From the NCBI GenBank assembly GCA_964428075.1, contig CAYRWQ010000018.1, positions 1 through 15,789 of the forward strand: a stretch of 15,789 nucleotides of DNA. The letters are read 5' to 3'. This document shows positions 15,363 through 15,789 of this stretch, in pieces; positions within the stretch are counted from its first letter, which is position 1, and each line of letters starts with the position of its first letter. The notes beneath the pieces were generated by a model. It was given only the letters and a program-made list of their open reading frames with translations, searched no databases and was not told the DNA's origin. The DNA is from JAGOSP01 sp964428075 (lineage in GTDB: Bacteria; Patescibacteriota; Minisyncoccia; Moranbacterales; UBA1568). The position numbers and the translations under genes are program-made.

Positions 15363-15789
15363 TTAAAGATCCACAGGGATATTGTCTATACCAAGTTTCT
15401 TGAACTCACTCCCGATCTCCAAAGAAAGCCCAAGCGCAGCGCTGATAATACCCTGTGTCTGAGCTAACAATGAAATCTGACTCATCGGATCTTCCGTCGT
15501 ATTCCCAAAAACATCCCCGAGCTCCTGGGAGAACATAGCTAGCTGCAAAGCCTTGACATGAACAGAGAGCATATTTTCCGGAACGGAAATATCTTTCACA
15601 TTTTTCAAAAAAACATTGACTTTATCATTATTCTTTTGAAGCGAAGAAAAGTTTCCGACTGAAAAAGACAACATGACATCATTCAAAAGAGAAGAAGCAG
15701 CTAAATCAAGATCTCCGCTCCCTTTCAGGGTAACAGGTGAATTATTTGCCAGAAGATATGCGAGAACTGTCAAATACTCAATGGTCGCA
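15363..15789 (-). CDS. Partial gene, envelope protein of the same operon, 5' end beyond the window
   Basis: The reading frame stays open to the right edge, so the N-terminus and any signal peptide are outside the window. The visible 142 or so residues are mostly predicted helix. A segment around VFLKNVKDISVPENMLSVHVKALQLAMFSQELGDVF has the valine-proline-glutamate-then-His pattern that I recall from repeated envelope proteins in Candidate Phyla Radiation genomes; no enzyme motif is seen. A TTG at 15773 could start translation, but coding-like sequence continues upstream (ATIEYL before it), so an internal start is unlikely. It ends with TAA 17 bases before the secreted-protein start. Function is unknown; co-transcription with its neighbour suggests a shared envelope assembly. 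Confidence 0.6.
   Translation of the reverse strand, partial: ATIEYLTVLAYLLANNSPVTLKGSGDLDLAASSLLNDVMLSFSVGNFSSLQKNNDKVNVFLKNVKDISVPENMLSVHVKALQLAMFSQELGDVFGNTTEDPMSQISLLAQTQGIISAALGLSLEIGSEFKKLGIDNIPVDL

Noticed and set aside
1..15789. CRISPR array, insertion sequence or phage genes
   Set aside because: No regularly spaced repeats, complete transposase, integrase or phage structural gene was seen.

Overview
The window looks like a piece of a small bacterial genome of the Candidate Phyla Radiation (Patescibacteria, Parcubacteria-like). This is inferred from protein style rather than a database match. Pointers are a four-domain ribosomal protein S1, an FtsH with HEGGH in place of the usual HEAGH, a gyrA-linked UlaG-like metallo-beta-lactamase-fold protein, a tRNA without encoded CCA, and a right-hand pair of secreted or envelope genes of a kind I associate with type IV secretion/pilus-like loci in that group. 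Housekeeping genes are compact and mostly co-directional. Stop codons include TAA, TGA and TAG, so the standard code appears to be in use.

Left block, minus strand, read right to left from about 7450 to 1: lexA (SOS repressor), a 47-residue TfoX-like remnant with an internal deletion, an MBL-fold protein that has lost most metal ligands, a small single-pass membrane protein, gyrA with a strong terminator, rpsO, a NYN-domain nuclease-like gene, then a class IIb aminoacyl-tRNA-synthetase-like gene (AsnRS/AspRS type, no anticodon-binding domain) interrupted by one in-frame TAG. The stop codon of that gene touches the start codon of a SAM-dependent methyltransferase that runs off the left edge.

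Middle: lexA and rpsA diverge from a 579-base gene-free interval. It holds a dyad, three mutually exclusive hairpins and a terminator-like structure before rpsA, so it may be an attenuator or a small RNA gene. Plus-strand block, 8032-13605: rpsA (S1), gmk (guanylate kinase), tilS (tRNA-Ile lysidine synthetase), ftsH (membrane AAA+ protease) and a six-helix membrane protein. gmk/tilS overlap and tilS/ftsH are 10 bases apart, consistent with an operon joining translation, nucleotide metabolism, tRNA modification and membrane quality control.

Right block: tRNA-Val(GAC), whose 5' leader and 3' trailer extend the acceptor helix by six pairs, then about 490 bases without a convincing gene, then two minus-strand genes: a signal-peptide-bearing protein and a partial upstream partner that runs off the right edge.

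The best candidates for something undescribed are the amber-interrupted synthetase paralogue coupled to a methyltransferase and preceded by a terminator or attenuator, the structured lexA-rpsA interval, and the degenerate MBL protein in the gyrA cluster.
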